Shown here: positions 15,930 to 27,977 of the stretch, one piece after another
Position numbering within the stretch: the first letter of the stretch is position 1
Layout of the letters: each line of letters starts with the position of its first letter
Assembly: GCF_000615945.1 (NCBI RefSeq)
Contig: NZ_BAMO01000037.1
Location: forward strand, 1-53,931
Reading direction: 5' to 3'
DNA: 53,931 nucleotides
DNA from: Caldalkalibacillus mannanilyticus JCM 10596
GTDB taxonomy: Bacteria > Bacillota > Bacilli > Caldalkalibacillales > JCM-10596
The notes under the pieces: model-generated
Databases searched by the model: none
What the model saw: only the letters and a program-made list of their open reading frames with translations
What the model was told of the DNA's origin: nothing
Program-made: the position numbers and the translations under genes

Positions 15930-18442
15930 ATGATCGGTTTACTAAAAAGGATGTTTGGTGATCCAAGCGAAAAGGAATTAAAAAAACTAGAGAAGGTCGT
16001 TGAGCAGATAAATCAGCTAGAGAGTAACATAAGCCCACTAACAGATGCCCAACTTCAACATAAAACTACAGAATTTAGATCTAGATTAGCTGACGGTGAA
16101 ACGTTAGATCAGTTATTACCAGAAGCATTTACTGTGTGTCGAGAGGCATCTAAGCGTGTATTGCAAATGCGTCATTTCGATGTCCAGTTGTTAGGTGGGA
16201 TGGTCCTACATAAGGGTGAGATTGCGGAAATGAAGACAGGAGAAGGGAAAACACTCGTGGCTACTCTGCCAGTCTATCTGAATGCTCTTGCCGGCAAGGG
16301 AGTTCATGTTATCACTGTGAACGACTATCTAGCCCGTAGAGATAGTGAGGTCATGGGACAATTATATTCCTTTTTAGGTCTTTCAGTGGGTCTGAATGTC
16401 CATGGCTTAACCACCGATGAAAAAAGAGAGGCTTATGCAGCCGACATTACCTATGGAACCAATAATGAGTTTGGCTTCGACTATTTACGAGATAACATGG
16501 TCATCTACAAGGAGCAAATGGTTCAAAGACCATTGAATTTTGCCATTGTCGATGAGGTGGATAGTATCTTAATCGATGAAGCACGAACTCCTTTAATTAT
16601 TTCAGGGCAAGCACAGAAGTCCACACAGCATTATGGAGCGGCGGCACGCTTTGTCCAAACATTGCGTGAAGAAACAGACTATACCTTAGATGAAAAAGCG
16701 AAGAATGTCATGCTTACCGACGAAGGTGTAGCAAAAGCTGAGAAGGCTTTTCATATTGAAAATTTATTTGATCATGCCAATGTGACCTTAAATCATCATA
16801 TTACTCAAGCTTTAAAAGCGAAAGTTATTATGAAGAGAGATGTTGACTATGTCGTGGAGAATGACGAAGTGGTCATCGTTGATGAATTTACAGGTCGTCT
16901 CATGCATGGGCGCAGATATAGTGATGGATTACACCAAGCGATTGAAGCCAAAGAAGGACTAGAGGTTCAGAGAGAGAGCATGACTCTAGCCACTATCACC
17001 TTCCAAAATTATTTTAGAATGTATAAGAAATTAGCAGGGATGACGGGAACAGCCAAAACAGAAGAAGAAGAGCTTAGAAAGATTTATGGCTTGGACGTCT
17101 ATGTGATTCCTACCAATCGCCCGATGCAGCGTCAGGACTTACCTGATGTCGTCTACAAGTCAGAGGAAGGGAAATACAGGGCTGTAGTAGAGGAGATTGT
17201 CAACCGCCATAAAACAGGACAGCCTGTACTTGTAGGGACGATCTCTATAGAAAACTCAGAGGCTTATCTGACCAATTGAAGAAGAATGGCATTCCACATA
17301 AAGTATTAAATGCCAAGCATCATGCCCAGGAAGCTGAAATCATTTCTCTAGCAGGTCAGCGTGGTGCTGTTACCATTGCCACAAACATGGCAGGACGTGG
17401 TACAGACATTGTGTTGGGTGAAGGAGTAGCCGAGTTAGGCGGGTTACATATTCTAGGAACAGAAAGACATGAATCTCGCCGAATTGATAACCAGCTGCGA
17501 GGACGTGCTGGACGTCAAGGGGACCCGGGCTCAAGCCAATTTTATCTTTCTATGGAAGATGAATTGATGCGTCGCTTTGGTTCTGAAAATATTATGGGTA
17601 TGATGGAACGTTTGGGAATGGACGATGATCAACCGATTGAGAGTAAGATGATTACTCGAGCTGTTGAACAAGCGCAAAAGAGAGTTGAAGGTCAAAACTT
17701 CGATGCTCGTAGCTGGGTTTTACAGTATGATGACGTGATGAATCAACAGAGGGAGATTATCTATAAGCAGCGTAAAGAGGTTTTAGAGCTGGATAGTCTA
17801 CGCGAAGTTGTTTTAAAGATGGTTCAAAGTGTGGTCGAACGTGCGGTGAATATGCATACCCCTGAGTCAGAAATTCCAGAAGATTGGGATTTGCAGGCGA
17901 TTGTTGATTATGCCAATGGAACCTTCTTCTATGAGGGTACATTAACAGAGCAGGAGCTAAAAGGAAAAGAACCTGAAGAAATGATCGAACTGATTTTAGA
18001 TCAAGTGAAAAGCATCTACGATCGTCGTGAAGAAGAAGTGGGTTCAGAAATCATGCGCGAATTTGAAAAGGTGGTTGTTCTTCGTGCTGTAGATAGCAAG
18101 TGGATGGATCACATTGATGCGATGGATCAATTACGTCAGGGGATTCATTTACGTGCCTATGCTCAGACTAACCCTCTTCAAGCCTACCAATTTGAAGGCT
18201 TTGAGATGTTCCATGGTATGATTGAAGCGATTGAAGAAGAAGTGGCAACCTATAGTATGAAGGCACAAATCACGCCAGGAGTTCAACGTGAAAAAGTGGC
18301 AGAAGGAGAAGCTGTCATCCCAAATAGTAATGGAGAAAAACCTAAAAAGAAGCCTGTCCGTCGTGAGGTTAAGGTAGGAAGAAATGACGTATGTCCTTGT
18401 GGCAGTGGCAAAAAGTATAAAAATTGTTGTGGAGTGAACTAA
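15930..18442 (+). CDS. secA: Preprotein translocase ATPase SecA (one-base frameshift)
   Basis: SecA drives proteins through SecYEG using ATP. The Walker A segment [12 protein letters not shown] is near residue 105; [14 protein letters not shown] holds the DEAD-box region; [10 protein letters not shown] marks the second motor domain. The C-terminus ends in the zinc-binding SEC-C motif [17 protein letters not shown]. The frame breaks at about 17264, where gcTTatct should read gcTTTatct: one restored T joins SIENSEA to [10 protein letters not shown] without loss. Repaired length is about 837 residues, normal for Bacillales. SecA is essential, so the break is probably a consensus error. Confidence 0.93.
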
Positions 18443-19550
18443 ATGGCATTAACAGAAATAAAGCAAGAAATGAGTATCATTGAAAAACGACTAAGTGAAT
18501 TTAGGGGGTCTCTTTGACTTAGAGGCGAAGGAAAGACGAATTGAGGAATTAGATGAGGTAATGGCTCAGCCAGAGTTTTGGAATGATCAGGAGAAGGCTC
18601 AGACGATCATAAGTGAAACAAATGCGCTAAAGTCCAGTGTGCAAAAAATGGCTGAATTAACAGCAGGCTATGAGGATGTACAAGTGATCTTAGAGCTAGC
18701 CAAGGAAGAAGAAGAGGATGAAGAGCTTGTGCAAGAGGCTCTACAGAATGTGAAGATCTTAAAGCAGCAAATGAATGACTTTGAACTAGAGCTTCTTCTA
18801 AGCGAGCCTTATGATAAAAATAACGCGATTTTAGAGCTTCATCCTGGTGCGGGTGGTACGGAGTCACAGGATTGGGCAGAAATGCTGTTACGGATGTATC
18901 AACGCTGGGCAGACTCTAAGGATTTCAAAGTAGAAACCTTAGATTATCTTCCAGGGGATGAAGCTGGAGTTAAGAGTGTGACACTTCTTATCAAAGGACA
19001 TAATGCCTATGGCTACTTAAAGGCAGAAAAAGGAGTCCATCGCCTTGTGCGAATCTCTCCTTTCGATGCATCAGGTCGGCGCCATACTTCCTTTGTTTCC
19101 TGTGACGTTATGCCTGAGCTATCTGATGATGTGGATATCGATATTCGGACAGAAGATCTGAAAATAGATACCTATCGTTCCAGTGGGGCAGGTGGACAGC
19201 ATGTCAACACGACAGATTCCGCCGTTAGAATTACGCACCTTCCATCAGGAGTGGTTGTCACATGTCAGTCAGAGCGTTCACAGATTAAAAATCGTGAAAA
19301 AGCGATGAAGGTTTTACAAGCCCGCTTGTATGAGAAGCAGATCGAACAACAACAAAAAGAGCTAGCTGAAATCAAAGGAGAGCAAAAGGAGATTGGATGG
19401 GGAAGTCAAATCCGCTCCTATGTCTTTCATCCTTATAGTTTAGTCAAGGATCATCGAACCAATATGGAGGTCGGGAATGTTCAGGGAGTGATGGATGGAG
19501 ATCTTGATCCCTTAATTGATGCGTACCTTCGCACACAGATTACTAAGTAA
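18443..19550 (+). CDS. prfB: Peptide chain release factor 2 with programmed +1 frameshift
   Basis: RF2 ends translation at UGA and UAA. The first 24 codons (ATG at 18443, one base past the secA stop) run into an in-frame TGA at 18515-18517. The second frame carries the rest: the GGQ loop lies in [11 protein letters not shown]. The site AGGGGG followed by CTTTGAC is the standard RF2 recoding signal, through which RF2 controls its own level. The product after shifting has about 368 residues. This break is genuine biology, unlike the other frame breaks in the window. Confidence 0.96.
18503..18518 (+). promoter_or_regulatory. prfB: RF2 autoregulatory frameshift site
   Basis: The internal Shine-Dalgarno-like AGGGGG (18503-18508) lies three bases before CTT TGA C (18512-18518). 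When RF2 is scarce the ribosome slips +1 from CTT TGA to read GAC. Confidence 0.95.
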
Positions 19551-19568
19551 TGGAGAGAACCAAGACAG

Positions 19569-20434
19569 ATGAAAAAAAAGAGAAACAGACAACCGAGGTC
19601 CAAAACAGCTACTCTCATTTTAGATTATTTGTACCTTTTATTCGGAGCCACCATTGTGGCTCTTACTTTTAATTTGCTTTTATTCCCTAATAAGATTGCT
19701 TCAGGCGGTGTGAGCGGGATCAGTATTATTACTGGGCATCTCTTTGGGATAGAGCCTGGATTTGTCCAGTGGGGCTTGAATATTCCTTTATTTATAGCGG
19801 GTGTCATATTACTTGGAAGGCAATTTGGTTTAAAAACATTGGTAGGAACCCTTTACTTACCTTTCGTGGTGATTCTGACCAAGGATTTGGAGCCAATCAC
19901 GCATGAGCCTTTTTTAGCCGCTTTATTTGGCGGAATTGGTGTGGGAGTTGGAATTGGCTTTGTCTTCAAAGGGAAAGCCTCCACAGGTGGAACCGATTTG
20001 GCAGCCAGATTATACATAAGTATACGGGTTTAACATTAGGGGTTTGTGTGCTGATGATTGATGGTCTGATTGTTCTTGCCTCAGCGTTTGCCTTTAATAT
20101 CGAGCTAGCTTTGTATGCCTTGATCAGTTTATTTGTGACAGGGAAAACCATTGATATGGTTCAAGTGGGTCTAGGCTATGCCAAAGTGGCATTTATCGTC
20201 ACAGAACAGCAGGAAAAGCTGCGTTCAGCGATTCTAAATGACCTTGACCGAGGAGTGACCAAATTAGCTGCTACGGGTGGATACACAGAGCAAGAACGTC
20301 CAGTATTGCTTTGCGTCGTCAATCAGACAGAGGTTTCCAAGCTAAAGGATATTGTTCATACCAATGATCCTAATGCTTTTGTCATTGTGACCGATACCAA
20401 CGAAGTGCTGGGACAAGGGTTTAATTATAAATAG
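19569..20434 (+). CDS. YitT-family membrane protein with DUF2179 (one-base frameshift)
   Basis: The protein has five to six predicted membrane helices (about 15-170) with GGVSGISII and STGGTDLAARL, typical of the YitT/DUF161 family. A C-terminal soluble DUF2179 domain (about 215-285) follows. Function of the family is not well known. The frame breaks at about 20012, where ttAtacat should read ttAAtacat; the repaired sequence reads AARLIHKYTGLTLGVCVLMI and the whole protein has about 288 residues, a normal length. In Bacillus a yitT-type gene also lies near prfB and ftsEX. Confidence 0.85.
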
Positions 20435-20441
20435 ATCAGTC

Positions 20442-20487
20442 AAAAAGAGCGATGAGAAGGCTAAGGCTTTCTCATCGCTTTTTCTCT
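20442..20487. terminator. Bidirectional terminator between the convergent yitT and serine hydrolase genes
   Basis: AGCGATGAGAA (20448-20458) pairs with TTCTCATCGCT (20469-20479). A-runs and T-runs flank both sides, so it can act on both strands. Confidence 0.88.
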
Positions 20488-22434
20488 TTAGAGCCCCGTG
20501 AAATTGTAATAACGAAGAATCAGGATCACGCATAGGCTCAAGGCACATACTCCAGTATAGTAGAAGCGTATCATTAGACTTTCACTCCCAGAAATCCACG
20601 CTCTTACTAATGAAATTCCTTGCAGTAAAACAATGAAGGCTGGTAGAAACGGCATAAGTAGGGCGATTTTCATCAGGGTAGGCAGAACGAAGAAGATATC
20701 AACTGTTTGCTGTATTTGTGATACGCCAATAAGGAAGACAATGAGGTATAGAATAACACTCCAACATAACAGTTGATGTATTTGACGCGGATCACTATAC
20801 CAAGGTAAAGCAGGCTCGACCTTTTGTTCTATCCTGTTCTCGTTTTTCTTTCTGGCTAAGATTCTTCTGCTCAATTGAAAGAGATGCACTATGCCAGTCA
20901 GAATAGCTATTAGAGCTAAAAGGACAAGCAGAATCAAATGGAATAACGGTTCCTGATACCAGGCTTTCTTTTCGTAAACGAAACTATCAGAGAAGAACAA
21001 ATGTGTAATGTTTCCTTTCTCATCTTCTTCGAAGGCAAGCGTTTGACTGGTTTCTGGATGAACAAAGACAAGCGGCTCCTTCTGCACATAGGTATATTCT
21101 TCACCGAAGGAATTCAGCAGGAGAGCTTGATTATCCTGGTTCTGAATATGGATATTTGCCATTAATAACACAGGCAATTTGGAAATATCCTCTTGACTAT
21201 TGCGATTGGTATAATAGGTTCCCGTATAACGTTCTAAGCTTTCTTCTTTGCTGCTTACCTTATGATCATTAGCCTCTAGCTGGGCAACAGAAGAGGTAGT
21301 GGGATAGAAGTTATCAATAAATTCTGGGATGAAGGAATAGGTCATTAAAGCTCCACTTGTACTGTTATTGGAGATAAATACGCCGACATTTTGCTCCTTA
21401 TCTAACATAAAGAAGCTATTGGTTCCACCTGTATTTCCACCGTGTTCTAGAAAACGATGAGAGTGGGATAATCGTTCGAAAAATCCATAACCAAAGCCCT
21501 GTACCTGTGGATGTTGTGAAAACTGCCGTTCGTGCATGATAGCGATTGTCTGTGGCTGTAGTACTGTGGTGTTATTCCATGTTCCATTGTTAAGGTGGAA
21601 GAGCAGAAAGGCAGCCATATCCTCAGCAGTAGAAATCATAGATCCAGCAGGAGGGAAATAAAAATCATAGAGTGGTAAAGGATGGTATTGATCACCCAGA
21701 AAGGCATATTCATGAGCAAGCTGCTCTTCTGCTGCCACGTTCATCAGGACATGTGTGTTGTTCATACCGAGTGGTCCTAGTATATTCTGTTGAATATAGT
21801 CCTCGTAACTCAAGCCAGATACTTCTTCAATGACAAGCCCTAAGAGTCCCATCCCGTAATTGCTGTATTGAACATATTTTCCTGGTTCGCGAAGCACTTG
21901 AGGCTGATTATTTTTGAGATATTCTTCTAGTGAACCTCTCTCTTGATAATCCCGAGCAGCCATTCCGACAATGCGCTCATCAAAGCCTGGGGTATGGGTC
22001 AAAAGATGTTTGATCTTAATCGTAGAATAAGCGCCTGTATCCACTTGGAAATTAGTTAGATAGCTATTCACATCTTGCTCTACATCGACCAATCCTTGTT
22101 CGACGAGCTGCATAATGGCAGTAGCTGTAAACAGCTTAGTAACTGATCCAATTCTAAACAAGGACTGCTTAGGATCTACTTCTGTGTTGGACTCTAGGTT
22201 GGCATAACCAAATCCTTTTTCATAGATTACTTCATTGTCCTTCACCACGATGATAACAGCGCCAGGAACATGATTTTTCTCCATGGCTTCAGAAAAGTAA
22301 TCGTCTGCAAAGGCGGTAACATTTTCTGTTGTTATGGAGAGAGGCTCATTTTTCGGTGGATGGTTAGCGGCATAGCTATGTATGGGTATCAAAAGCAGAA
22401 AGAAACATAGTAGCATAGCAATATTTTTTTTCAA
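20488..22434 (-). CDS. Secreted, membrane-anchored serine hydrolase of the beta-lactamase/PBP4* family
   Basis: The 648-residue protein has a signal peptide (LLCFFLLLIPIHSYAA), then a beta-lactamase-fold domain (about 35-370). The active-site motifs are SVTK (Ser97-Lys100) and YSN (190-192), with HGG as the third motif. A linker follows, then four membrane helices at the C-terminus. Such proteins act as D-aminopeptidases, esterases or PBP4*-like proteins; sequence does not show which, and resistance is not implied. I start at TTG 22434 because AAAGGGGAA lies six bases before it; ATG 22452 has no site. Confidence 0.75.
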   Translation of the reverse strand: MKKNIAMLLCFFLLLIPIHSYAANHPPKNEPLSITTENVTAFADDYFSEAMEKNHVPGAVIIVVKDNEVIYEKGFGYANLESNTEVDPKQSLFRIGSVTKLFTATAIMQLVEQGLVDVEQDVNSYLTNFQVDTGAYSTIKIKHLLTHTPGFDERIVGMAARDYQERGSLEEYLKNNQPQVLREPGKYVQYSNYGMGLLGLVIEEVSGLSYEDYIQQNILGPLGMNNTHVLMNVAAEEQLAHEYAFLGDQYHPLPLYDFYFPPAGSMISTAEDMAAFLLFHLNNGTWNNTTVLQPQTIAIMHERQFSQHPQVQGFGYGFFERLSHSHRFLEHGGNTGGTNSFFMLDKEQNVGVFISNNSTSGALMTYSFIPEFIDNFYPTTSSVAQLEANDHKVSSKEESLERYTGTYYTNRNSQEDISKLPVLLMANIHIQNQDNQALLLNSFGEEYTYVQKEPLVFVHPETSQTLAFEEDEKGNITHLFFSDSFVYEKKAWYQEPLFHLILLVLLALIAILTGIVHLFQLSRRILARKKNENRIEQKVEPALPWYSDPRQIHQLLCWSVILYLIVFLIGVSQIQQTVDIFFVLPTLMKIALLMPFLPAFIVLLQGISLVRAWISGSESLMIRFYYTGVCALSLCVILILRYYNFTGL

Positions 22435-22582
22435 GAGATATTCCCCTTTCATGTAGGTCTATTCTTTTCTAATATATTGTTCTCCATCCTATGATATATC
22501 AAGAAAAGATAAATAAATAGGGTGAAGAAGGCGGAATATTCCTACGTCTGAGGGCTTATTTTTCAAGTAGCAAAGGCAAGAA

Positions 22583-22637
22583 CAAAAAAAGCTTTCCATA
22601 TCATTTTGTCTTTTAACAAAATCGATATGGAAAGCTT
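22583..22637 (-). terminator. Terminator of the methionine operon
   Basis: AAGCTTTCCATATC-ATTTTGT pairs with ACAAAAT-C-GATATGGAAAGCTT (22589-22637), 21 pairs with one bulge and a six-base loop. A seven-base A-run on the plus strand gives the T-run for minus-strand transcripts. The rest of 22435-22669 shows no gene. Confidence 0.9.
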
Positions 22638-22669
22638 AAAATTTTGGTTCTCATTTGTTACTTGTTTTT

Positions 22670-25600
22670 CTACATTTGAACATTAAAATATCTAGCTTCT
22701 GGATGTGCAAAGACCATGGCAGAAACAGAAGCCTCTGGCTCCATCATAAATCCTTCGGTTAAATGAATGCCAATATCCTCTGGCTGAAGAAGTCGGAATA
22801 GTTTTTCCTGATCCTCTAGGTTGGGACAGGCTGGATAACCGAACGAGTATCTTTGCCCTTGGTATTTGGCTTGGAAGCGATCCAGCATGGTGAAATCGGT
22901 CGGGTCAGAGAAGCCCCATTTATCTCGGATAACCTGATGGATTCGCTCAGCAAAGCCTTCTGCCAGCTCTAAGGCGAGAGCTTGCAGGGCATGACTGCGT
23001 AAATAATCCCCCTTTTCCTTCCATTCCTGCGACTTTTCACGGATACCGGAGCCTGCTGTTACGGTAAAAAATCCGACGTAATCCATCTCTCCACTCTCGA
23101 CTGAACGGAGATAATCCGCTAGGCAGAGAAAAGGAGCTTTGTTTTGTCTTGGAAAGGAGAAACGTTCCAAAACCTTAGAACGATCTGCTGGGTCATAAAT
23201 GATCACATCATTCCCTTCGGACTGAGCTGGGAAAAACCGATACATCGCATGAGTGGTAATTAATTTTTCCTGTTTTGCCTCTGCTAGAAGGGATTCCACC
23301 GTATCCTTGAGCTGTAGTGTTTTTTCATCCTTCTCCTCTAAGAGTCGACTTACCTTTCCTTTTAACCCGAGATGATGCCCCAGTAGCATTTGCCAGTTAA
23401 TATATGGCTCAATATAGGCTAAGGAATAATCTCGTAAAACATGTCGCTCCAGGTCGGCAGGAAGGTAGATCGGGACATCTGTAGAGACATCGGACCTTGC
23501 TGGAACAGGTGTGTGGACGGCTTCGTTTCCTTGCTTTCGGCTGAGAGAAGCCTGTTCTTCTTTTTTCCGTTTCTTCTCTAGGATGATCTTTTCTCGTTCT
23601 TCTTCATTTTGAATGCGATTGGCTAAATCCAAGCCATCCATGGCATCCTTGGCATAGACGACTAGACCGTCATATTCCGCAGAAATTTTGTTATCAGTAA
23701 ACTGTCTGCTTAGTGCCGCGCCACCAACAAGAATAGGAATTGAAATATCGGCTTGCTTTAAATCATGGGCGGTGAGGACCATTTGCTGTGCAGATTTGAC
23801 TAGGAGTCCAGAGAGCCCGATGGCATCTGGTTGCTCCTTTCGGACTGCTTCGATCAGCTCATTAGGCGTCACCTTGATTCCTAAGTCAACCACTTTAAAC
23901 CCATTATTACTGAGAATAATCTCTACAAGGTTTTTACCGATATCATGTACATCGCCTTTGACAGTGGCTAAGATGATTTTGCCTTTTCCGCTATCGTTAT
24001 TTTCCGATTTTTCCATATGAGGCTCTAAGAAGGCAACAGAGGCTTTCATCACCTCTGCACTTTGCAGAACCTCGGCAACAATCAATTGGTTATCGTTGAA
24101 CAAGCGGCCTACCTCTGCCATTCCAGCCATTAAGGGTCCATTGATAATATCCAGAGGAGCAGGATATTTTTGCAGCGCTTTTTCTAAATCAGGCAGAAGC
24201 CCTTCTTTTGTTCCTTCAATAATGTAGTTTGCTAGGCGTTCTTCTAAGGAAAGATTAAGATCAACCGTTTTTTTCGTTTCTTTCTTGCCACGATAGAAGG
24301 CAGTAAAGTCTGCCAAGGTTTGATCCGTAGTTTCAAAGAGTAGATCCTCCGCCATTTTTCGCTCTTCCTCAGGAATGGAGGCAAAGCGCTCCAGCTTCTC
24401 CGTATTCACGATGGCATAATCCAATCCAGCCTGAGTACAGTGATAGAGAAACACCGCATTTAAGACCTCACGTCCCACAGGAGGGAGACCGAACGAAACA
24501 TTACTCACTCCTAGAATGGTCAAGCACTTGGGAAGCTTTTCCTTGATCAGACGAATCCCATCAACCGTTGCTTTCGCTGATCCAATATATTGTTGATCGC
24601 CTGTACCAACTGGAAAAACAAGCGGATCAAAAATAATATCTGTTGGATGCAAGCCATATTTATTGACGAGTAAATCGTAGGAGCGTAGCGCCACTTCAAG
24701 CTTCTTCTCTGCAGTGACTGCCATCCCTGTTTCATCAATCGTTCCGACAACAACGGCAGCCCCATAGCGATGGATAAGTGGCAGAACTTTTTCAAAACGT
24801 TCCTCGCCATCTTCAAGATTAATAGAATTAATGATGGCTTTTCCCTGAGAGAAGGAAAGGGCCTTTTCGATGACCTCTTCGTCTGTAGAATCAATCATCA
24901 GAGGGACTTTCACCTTGTTGACCACATATTTCAAGAAATTTTTCGTATCTTCAAGCTCATCTCGATCTGGATCGGCTAAGCAGATATCGATCACATGAGC
25001 ACCGCCTTTTACTTGAGCACGGGCAATTTCAGAAGCTTCTTCATAGGAGCCTTCTGCGATCAGGCGCTTAAACTTGCGCGAACCTATGACGTTGGTTCTC
25101 TCACCGACAAATAAGGGACGCATGCTCTCATCGTAGATCAGTGGTTCGATTCCTGCGACAGCATGAGGATGCTCACTTACTTGGACTCGTGGTGAATATT
25201 TCGAAACAACCTCGACAATCGCTCTGATATGATCAGGCGTGGTTCCGCAGCAACCTCCCACAATGTTGAGCCACCCTTTCTCTGCAAAGCCTTCAAGTTT
25301 CTTGGCAAGAGACTGAGGGGATTCATGATAATGTCCCTCCTCATCAGGTAATCCCGCATTTGGATAACAGATGGTTGCGGTTGTGGCTAATTCAGATAAG
25401 GAGCGCAGATGATCGGTCATAAACTCGGGTCCTGTGGCACAATTAAGTCCCACACAGCTAGGCTTCATATGCTCTAAGGAAAGATAGAAAGCCTCGATGT
25501 TTTGCCCAGCCAGCGTTGTTCCCATAGGCTCAATGGTTCCTGAAACAATCAAGGGAAGTTTTTTTCCACATTGTTCAAACGCTTTTTCAATGCCGATAAA

Positions 25601-26119
25601 ACCTGCTTTAACGTTCAGCATATCCTGACTTGTTTCCAGCAAAAGAAGGTCTACACCACCTTCGATTAACCCGATGGCTTGCTCGGCATAGTCTTCGATC
25701 AAGGTTTCGAAGGTGGTTCCTCCTGTGACAGAAAGGGTTTTGGTGGTTGGTCCCATAGAACCAGCGACAAAACGAGGCCATTCAGGGGTAGAGAGCTCAT
25801 CAGCCGCCTTTCGGGCAATTTGAGCTGCTACTCGATTGATCTCTAAAGCGAGATGACCTAGATCGTATTCATCTAAGACAAGGCTTGTTCCGCCAAAGGT
25901 GTTGGTTTCAATAATATCTGAGCCTGCTAGGAGATACGCTCGATGAATCTCTTCGATCACCTTAGGAGCAGTTAATACCAAATATTCATTACACCCCTCG
26001 TATTCTTCTCCTCCGAAGTCCTCTGGCGTAAGGTTAGCCTGTTGGATCATGGTTCCCATGGCACCGTCTAAGACTAATATTTTCTGTTTTAATTGTTTTT
26101 CAAATAACGTTTCTGCCAT
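22670..26119 (-). CDS. metH: Cobalamin-dependent methionine synthase
   Basis: MetH moves a methyl group from methyltetrahydrofolate through cobalamin to homocysteine. All four modules are present in the 1149 residues. The homocysteine domain has the zinc ligands in [10 protein letters not shown] and [10 protein letters not shown]; the pterin domain has [14 protein letters not shown]. The cobalamin domain has the lower-ligand motif DVHDIGKN near residue 720, and the C-terminal activation domain has TVTAGSGI and [10 protein letters not shown]. The ATG overlaps the 3' end of yitJ by 20 bases. Confidence 0.95.
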   Translation of the reverse strand: MAETLFEKQLKQKILVLDGAMGTMIQQANLTPEDFGGEEYEGCNEYLVLTAPKVIEEIHRAYLLAGSDIIETNTFGGTSLVLDEYDLGHLALEINRVAAQIARKAADELSTPEWPRFVAGSMGPTTKTLSVTGGTTFETLIEDYAEQAIGLIEGGVDLLLLETSQDMLNVKAGFIGIEKAFEQCGKKLPLIVSGTIEPMGTTLAGQNIEAFYLSLEHMKPSCVGLNCATGPEFMTDHLRSLSELATTATICYPNAGLPDEEGHYHESPQSLAKKLEGFAEKGWLNIVGGCCGTTPDHIRAIVEVVSKYSPRVQVSEHPHAVAGIEPLIYDESMRPLFVGERTNVIGSRKFKRLIAEGSYEEASEIARAQVKGGAHVIDICLADPDRDELEDTKNFLKYVVNKVKVPLMIDSTDEEVIEKALSFSQGKAIINSINLEDGEERFEKVLPLIHRYGAAVVVGTIDETGMAVTAEKKLEVALRSYDLLVNKYGLHPTDIIFDPLVFPVGTGDQQYIGSAKATVDGIRLIKEKLPKCLTILGVSNVSFGLPPVGREVLNAVFLYHCTQAGLDYAIVNTEKLERFASIPEEERKMAEDLLFETTDQTLADFTAFYRGKKETKKTVDLNLSLEERLANYIIEGTKEGLLPDLEKALQKYPAPLDIINGPLMAGMAEVGRLFNDNQLIVAEVLQSAEVMKASVAFLEPHMEKSENNDSGKGKIILATVKGDVHDIGKNLVEIILSNNGFKVVDLGIKVTPNELIEAVRKEQPDAIGLSGLLVKSAQQMVLTAHDLKQADISIPILVGGAALSRQFTDNKISAEYDGLVVYAKDAMDGLDLANRIQNEEEREKIILEKKRKKEEQASLSRKQGNEAVHTPVPARSDVSTDVPIYLPADLERHVLRDYSLAYIEPYINWQMLLGHHLGLKGKVSRLLEEKDEKTLQLKDTVESLLAEAKQEKLITTHAMYRFFPAQSEGNDVIIYDPADRSKVLERFSFPRQNKAPFLCLADYLRSVESGEMDYVGFFTVTAGSGIREKSQEWKEKGDYLRSHALQALALELAEGFAERIHQVIRDKWGFSDPTDFTMLDRFQAKYQGQRYSFGYPACPNLEDQEKLFRLLQPEDIGIHLTEGFMMEPEASVSAMVFAHPEARYFNVQM

Positions 26120-27958
26120 GTTGTTGTTTCCTTTCTTCTGAGGATATCTGTTGATGGATATAGTTTGTTAACTCGACCGTCATCTCATAACGCATGAACG
26201 GAGTAATGAGATAAATTCCTTTAAACAATGGGAGGGCTGTATCAATCAGTGACTTGGCAATCTTGACCCCTTCCACTTGAGCTTTTTCCTTATCTTGTCC
26301 GTGTGCTGCCATTCTTCTGCGAATATCATCCGTAAGCTTAATCCCAGGAACCTCATTATGCAGGAATTCTGCGTTGCGAGTATTGGTCAAGGGCATAATT
26401 CCGATATAGATGGGAGCGGCTAGGTGCTTCGTTGCTTCATATACATCAAACAATTGTTCATGACAATAGATTGGCTGGCTAATGAAATAATCTGCCCCTG
26501 CTCGATCTTCTTTTCTAAACGTTTGACGGCTTTATCTAAATGTCGAACATTGGGATTAAAGGCGCCTGCAACAGAAAAGGAGGTTTTTTGTCCTAAAGGC
26601 TTACCAGAGAAAGAGATTCCTTCATTAAACTGTTTAATTAAATGGATAAGTTCAAATGAAGAAAGGTCATAGACAGAGCTTGCACCGGGAAAGTCGCCTA
26701 CTTTTGTTGGATCTCCTGTTACAGCAAGCAACTGGTTAATCCCTACTGTATGCAAGCCCATGATGTGAGATTGTAAGCCAATGAGATTGCGATCACGGCA
26801 GGTTATATGACAAAGCGGGCGAATGTTATACTGATTTTTTAAGATCGAGCCCATAGCTAAATTGCTGATTCGAGGAGAAGCGAGCGAATTATCTGCCATA
26901 GTCACAGCGTCAATTCCCGCCTCTTTTAAGGCTAAGGCTCCTGCAAAAAATTTCTCTGTACTCAATTGTTTAGGAGGATCTAACTCCACAATAATGGAGG
27001 GGCGTTGCTGAACAATTTCATGTAGATGCTGTTCCCGTTTGTTGTCTGCATAGTGAACCTCGATTCGCTGCTGGTGTGTTTTCGTTTCTTTTTCCGTTAC
27101 AGGCTCAAGCCCGCGAACCGCTTGGGCAATTCCTTTGATATGCTCAGGTGTCGTACCGCAGCAACCACCGATTAAGCGTACTCCCTGCTCACGTAATGCG
27201 AGGGCACTCTCTTCAAAATAAGCTGGGGAAGAGGAATACGTAAGCTTTCCATCAACTAAATCAGGTAGGCTGGCATTGGGATAAGCAGACAAAAGGGCTT
27301 TGGACGGTAAGGGAGCTTCTTCAAAAGAACGAATCATATGGTAGGGACCCTGACGACAATTTAAGCCTACGACATTGGCTCCCAGCTCTTCTAGCTCTTG
27401 AAAGGCTTGGGCAATGGGAATCCCGTCCTGTAGAATCCCTATTTCATGCAAGGAAACCTGAGCGACAATGGGCAGAGGAGTGATGCTGCGGGCGAGGCTA
27501 AGAACCGTTTTTAATTCTTCTAAATCATAATAGGTTTCTAAGAGAATTCCATCTACGCCCTCCGTTAATAAGGCGTCTACTTGCTCCATAAAGTAAGCTT
27601 TAATGTCACTGAGTGAGGTTGCCTTTTTCTTGACTCCGCGAATGCCCCCAATGGTTCCCAAAATATAAGCTTCATCTTGAACGACACTTTTAACGATCTG
27701 AACAGCACGTCTATTTATTTCTTTCACTTGATCTTCTAAACCATAGCGTAATAGCTTCTCATAGTTGGCTCCGTAAGTGTTGGTTTGGAGAACCTGTGCT
27801 CCTGCCTGAAGATAGGCACGGTGGACCTGTTCCACTTGATCTGGATGCGAGATATTAAGCTCTTCAAAGCAGTGCCCAATTCCGTAAGAATAGAGAAGGG
27901 TGCCAATGGCACCATCAGCAACAAGGATTTTCTGTTTTAAATCATCTAAGAATGGCAT
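26100..27958 (-). CDS. yitJ: Bifunctional homocysteine S-methyltransferase / methylenetetrahydrofolate reductase, YitJ type (one-base frameshift)
   Basis: The N-terminal homocysteine methyltransferase domain (about 1-300) has zinc ligands in [10 protein letters not shown] and [10 protein letters not shown]. The C-terminal MTHFR domain (about 315-619) supplies methyltetrahydrofolate for MetH. The frame breaks at 26495-26498, where the coding strand has GGGG and should have five G; the repaired sequence runs [20 protein letters not shown]. Repaired length is about 619 residues, as in Bacillus YitJ. It sits between metC and metH in the S-box operon. Confidence 0.9.
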
Positions 27959-27977
27959 TGGTTCACTTCCTTCTGTG

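Noticed and set aside
18443-18518. In-frame stop in prfB as another assembly error
   Set aside because: The AGGGGG and CTTTGAC signals show the normal programmed +1 frameshift of RF2.
20488-22434. Serine hydrolase as an antibiotic resistance beta-lactamase
   Set aside because: The fold and SVTK/YSN motifs are shared by many esterases and peptidases, and the C-terminal membrane helices are not typical of resistance enzymes.
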